From NCBI GenBank assembly GCA_027592975.1, contig JAQCJS010000033.1, positions 1-8,562 of the forward strand: a DNA stretch of 8,562 nt, given 5' to 3'. Position 1 is the first letter of the stretch; each line of letters opens with the position of its first letter. The DNA is from Chloroflexota bacterium (GTDB lineage Bacteria; Chloroflexota; Dehalococcoidia; UBA2979). The translations under genes and the position numbers were made by a program. The notes under the pieces were generated by a model that searched no databases, had not been told where the DNA came from, and saw nothing but the letters and a program-made list of their open reading frames with translations. Positions 6,995-8,562 of this stretch are shown here, piece by piece.

Positions 6995-7924
6995 ATGCAG
7001 TACCGTCCCCCCGCCCCGCAGAGCGAGCGCACGGCCGCGCCGGAGCCGCCGTACATCCACTGCGAGGATCTGTTCAAGATCTACAAGACCGAGGAACTGG
7101 AGGTCGTGGCGCTGCGCGGTCTGGATCTGCGCGTGGCGCGCGGAGAGATGATGGCGATCGTCGGCGCCTCCGGTTCCGGCAAGTCCACGCTCCTCAACAT
7201 CCTTGCCGGGCTGGATCAGCCCTCCGCGGGCCGCGTCACCGTGGGCGATCGCGATCTGCTGACCACGGACGAGGACGACCTGGTGCGCTACCGGCGCGTG
7301 GAGGTCGGCTTCGTCTGGCAGCAGACCGGCCGCAACCTGATCCCCTACCTCACCGCCGAGCAGAACGTGGAAGTCCCGATGATCCTTGAAGGCCGGCCAC
7401 GCTCGGAGACGCGCGCGCGGGCGGTGATGCTGCTGGAGCAGGTCGGCCTGGGCGAGAAGCGGAAGCACAAACCGAACGAGATGTCCGGCGGCGAGCAGCA
7501 GCGCGTCGCGATCGCCGTCGCGCTCGCCAACGACCCCCCGCTGCTCCTCGCGGACGAGCCCACCGGCGAGCTGGACAGCGCCACCGCGGACGAGGTGTTC
7601 GGCGTGCTCCGTGCACTGAACCGCGACCTGGGCGTGACGATCGTCATCGTGACGCACGACCGGCAGATCACGCAGCGCGTGGACCGCGTCGTCGCGATGC
7701 GTGACGGTCGCACGAGCACGGAGTTGGTGCGGCACGTGCAGTTCGCCCGCGGCACGGAGGCGACCGTGGACGAGTTCGCCGTGGTCGACCGCAGCGGACG
7801 CGTGCAGATCCCGCGCGACTACCTCGAACAGCTCGACATCGGCGCGCGCGCGCGGATCGAGATCGCGGGCGACCATGTCGAGGTGCGCCCCGAGCACCCG
7901 CGCGACGGGCGACGGTCGTCGTGA
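6995..7924 (+). CDS. ABC transporter ATPase (MacB/LolD type) with AbrB-like C-terminal tail
   Basis: Cytoplasmic nucleotide-binding subunit, 309 residues, expected to drive the upstream FtsX-type permease. After a proline-rich N-terminus of about 19 residues come Walker A GASGSGKST (57-65), Q-loop in FVWQQ (Q109), signature MSGGEQQR (163-170), Walker B LLLADEP (183-189), D-loop GELDS (191-195) and switch histidine H221, so ATP hydrolysis should be intact. A MacB/LolD-type ATPase core is normally about 220-240 residues; here an extra C-terminal segment FAVVDRSGRVQIPRDYLEQL (261-280) continuing to VEVRP (295-299) resembles the swapped-hairpin AbrB/SpoVT/MazE fold, with its DxxGRxxIP motif. Whether the tail binds DNA, dimerises or only stabilises is unknown. 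The ATG is three bases after the permease stop, with a weak GGGGA ten bases upstream; the 3' end overlaps the second ATPase gene by four bases, implying one operon with coupled translation. Confidence 0.94.
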   Translation: MQYRPPAPQSERTAAPEPPYIHCEDLFKIYKTEELEVVALRGLDLRVARGEMMAIVGASGSGKSTLLNILAGLDQPSAGRVTVGDRDLLTTDEDDLVRYRRVEVGFVWQQTGRNLIPYLTAEQNVEVPMILEGRPRSETRARAVMLLEQVGLGEKRKHKPNEMSGGEQQRVAIAVALANDPPLLLADEPTGELDSATADEVFGVLRALNRDLGVTIVIVTHDRQITQRVDRVVAMRDGRTSTELVRHVQFARGTEATVDEFAVVDRSGRVQIPRDYLEQLDIGARARIEIAGDHVEVRPEHPRDGRRSS

Positions 7925-8562
7925 CGAGCGCACGCGCCGGCACGAACGCATCCCCCGGGGGCGACGGCCCGATCGTCGTCGCGGATCACCTCGTGCGCGT
8001 CTTCCGCGGCGGTGGCGGCGAGGTCACCGCGGTCAACGATGTCTCGCTCACGGTGCCGCGCGGGGAGTTCCTGGCGGTGATCGGGCGATCCGGCTCCGGC
8101 AAGACCACACTGCTCAACCTGATCGCCGGCCTCGACACCCCCGACGCCGGCTCGATCATCGTGGACGGTCGCGAGGTGTCCCGGGTCAACGACGCGGAGG
8201 TGACGGAGTTCCGCCGGCACACCGTCGGGTTCGTCTTCCAGTCGTTCGGCCTGCTCCCGCTGCTCTCCGCCGCGGAGAACATCGAGCTCGCGCTGCGCAT
8301 CGCGGGTGCCGGCATCCGGGAGCGCGGCGAGCGGACGCGCGAGCTGCTGCGACTGGTCGGCCTGTCGGAGCGCGCCAGCCACCGTCCTTACGAGCTGTCG
8401 GGCGGCGAGCAGCAGCGCGTGGCCGTCGCGCGGTCGCTCGCGAACTCACCCCGCCTGATCATCGCGGATGAGCCCACGGGCGAGTTGGACAGCACCACGG
8501 GCGCACAGATCTTCGACCTGCTGCGCGGCGTGGCGGCAGAGGGCGTCACGGTGATCGCGGCG
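7921..8562 (+). CDS. Second ABC transporter ATPase (MacB/LolD type), 3' end cut by window edge
   Basis: A second nucleotide-binding subunit; 214 residues are visible and the frame is open at the right edge. Motifs: Walker A GRSGSGKTT (55-63), Q-loop in GFVFQ (Q107), signature LSGGEQQR (159-166), Walker B LIIADEP (179-185) and D-loop GELDS (187-191). The visible part ends in VTVIAA, just where the switch histidine (usually THD) should follow. The start is a GTG whose bases overlap the TGA of the previous gene (GTGA, 7921-7924); no strong Shine-Dalgarno is visible, so translation is probably coupled. The first 15 or so residues are low-complexity and Gly/Ala-rich. It differs clearly from the first ATPase (FVFQSFGLLPLL against FVWQQTGRNLIPYL), so it is not a recent duplicate. 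It may pair with that ATPase as a heterodimer on the permease, or serve another permease beyond the window. Confidence 0.94.
   Translation, partial: MTSARAGTNASPGGDGPIVVADHLVRVFRGGGGEVTAVNDVSLTVPRGEFLAVIGRSGSGKTTLLNLIAGLDTPDAGSIIVDGREVSRVNDAEVTEFRRHTVGFVFQSFGLLPLLSAAENIELALRIAGAGIRERGERTRELLRLVGLSERASHRPYELSGGEQQRVAVARSLANSPRLIIADEPTGELDSTTGAQIFDLLRGVAAEGVTVIAA

Noticed and set aside
6497..7951. A 484-codon minus-strand open frame opposite the permease end and first ATPase
   Set aside because: It lies wholly opposite the permease C-terminus and an ATPase with all ABC motifs; its own product has no recognisable motif.
1..8562. Mobile element, phage, CRISPR, toxin-antitoxin or defence system
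   Set aside because: No transposase, integrase, repeat-spacer array, terminal repeats or tRNA was found. The AbrB-like tail resembles a MazE-type antitoxin fold but is fused in frame to an ATPase and has no toxin partner.

Overview
The window is GC-rich (GC-biased at third codon positions) and is almost entirely protein-coding. It looks like a chromosomal segment of a high-GC bacterium. The organism cannot be fixed from sequence alone. A Chloroflexota lineage is my best guess, from the style of the two-FtsX-domain permease, its paired ATPases and the proofreading-deficient PolA. Actinomycetota or another high-GC phylum remains possible. I see no RNA genes, insertion sequences, CRISPR array or phage genes, and no non-coding gap longer than about 105 bases.

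Left half, minus strand (1-3525): a DNA-repair pair. polA encodes DNA polymerase I with a flap/5' nuclease domain, a degenerate 3'-5' exonuclease domain and a family A polymerase domain. It is followed 105 bases downstream by fpg (mutM), which runs off the left edge. Fpg cuts out oxidised purines and PolA can fill the gap, so the pair makes sense as a base-excision-repair unit. The gap between them holds two GC-rich hairpins and a good Shine-Dalgarno for fpg.

Middle (3526-3594): a 69-base divergent intergenic region. Each flanking start codon has a -10-like hexamer (TACACT for polA, TAGAAT for the permease) only 7-8 bases upstream and no nearby Shine-Dalgarno. This suggests back-to-back promoters making leaderless mRNAs.

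Right half, plus strand (3595-8562): an ABC transporter operon of the FtsX/MacB/LolCDE type. A large permease with about ten membrane segments comes first. It is broken by a +1 frameshift near 5670, so its N-terminal 702-codon ORF and its C-terminal part lie in different frames. Two distinct ATPase genes follow with almost no spacing (3 bases, then a 4-base GTGA overlap). The first ATPase carries a C-terminal tail resembling an AbrB/SpoVT DNA-binding hairpin. The second runs off the right edge just before its H-loop. The two ATPases probably form a heterodimer serving the single permease, but no substrate can be assigned.

No wholly new system is evident. The points most worth checking are the frameshift, the leaderless divergent promoter, the AbrB-like ATPase tail and the loss of PolA proofreading residues.
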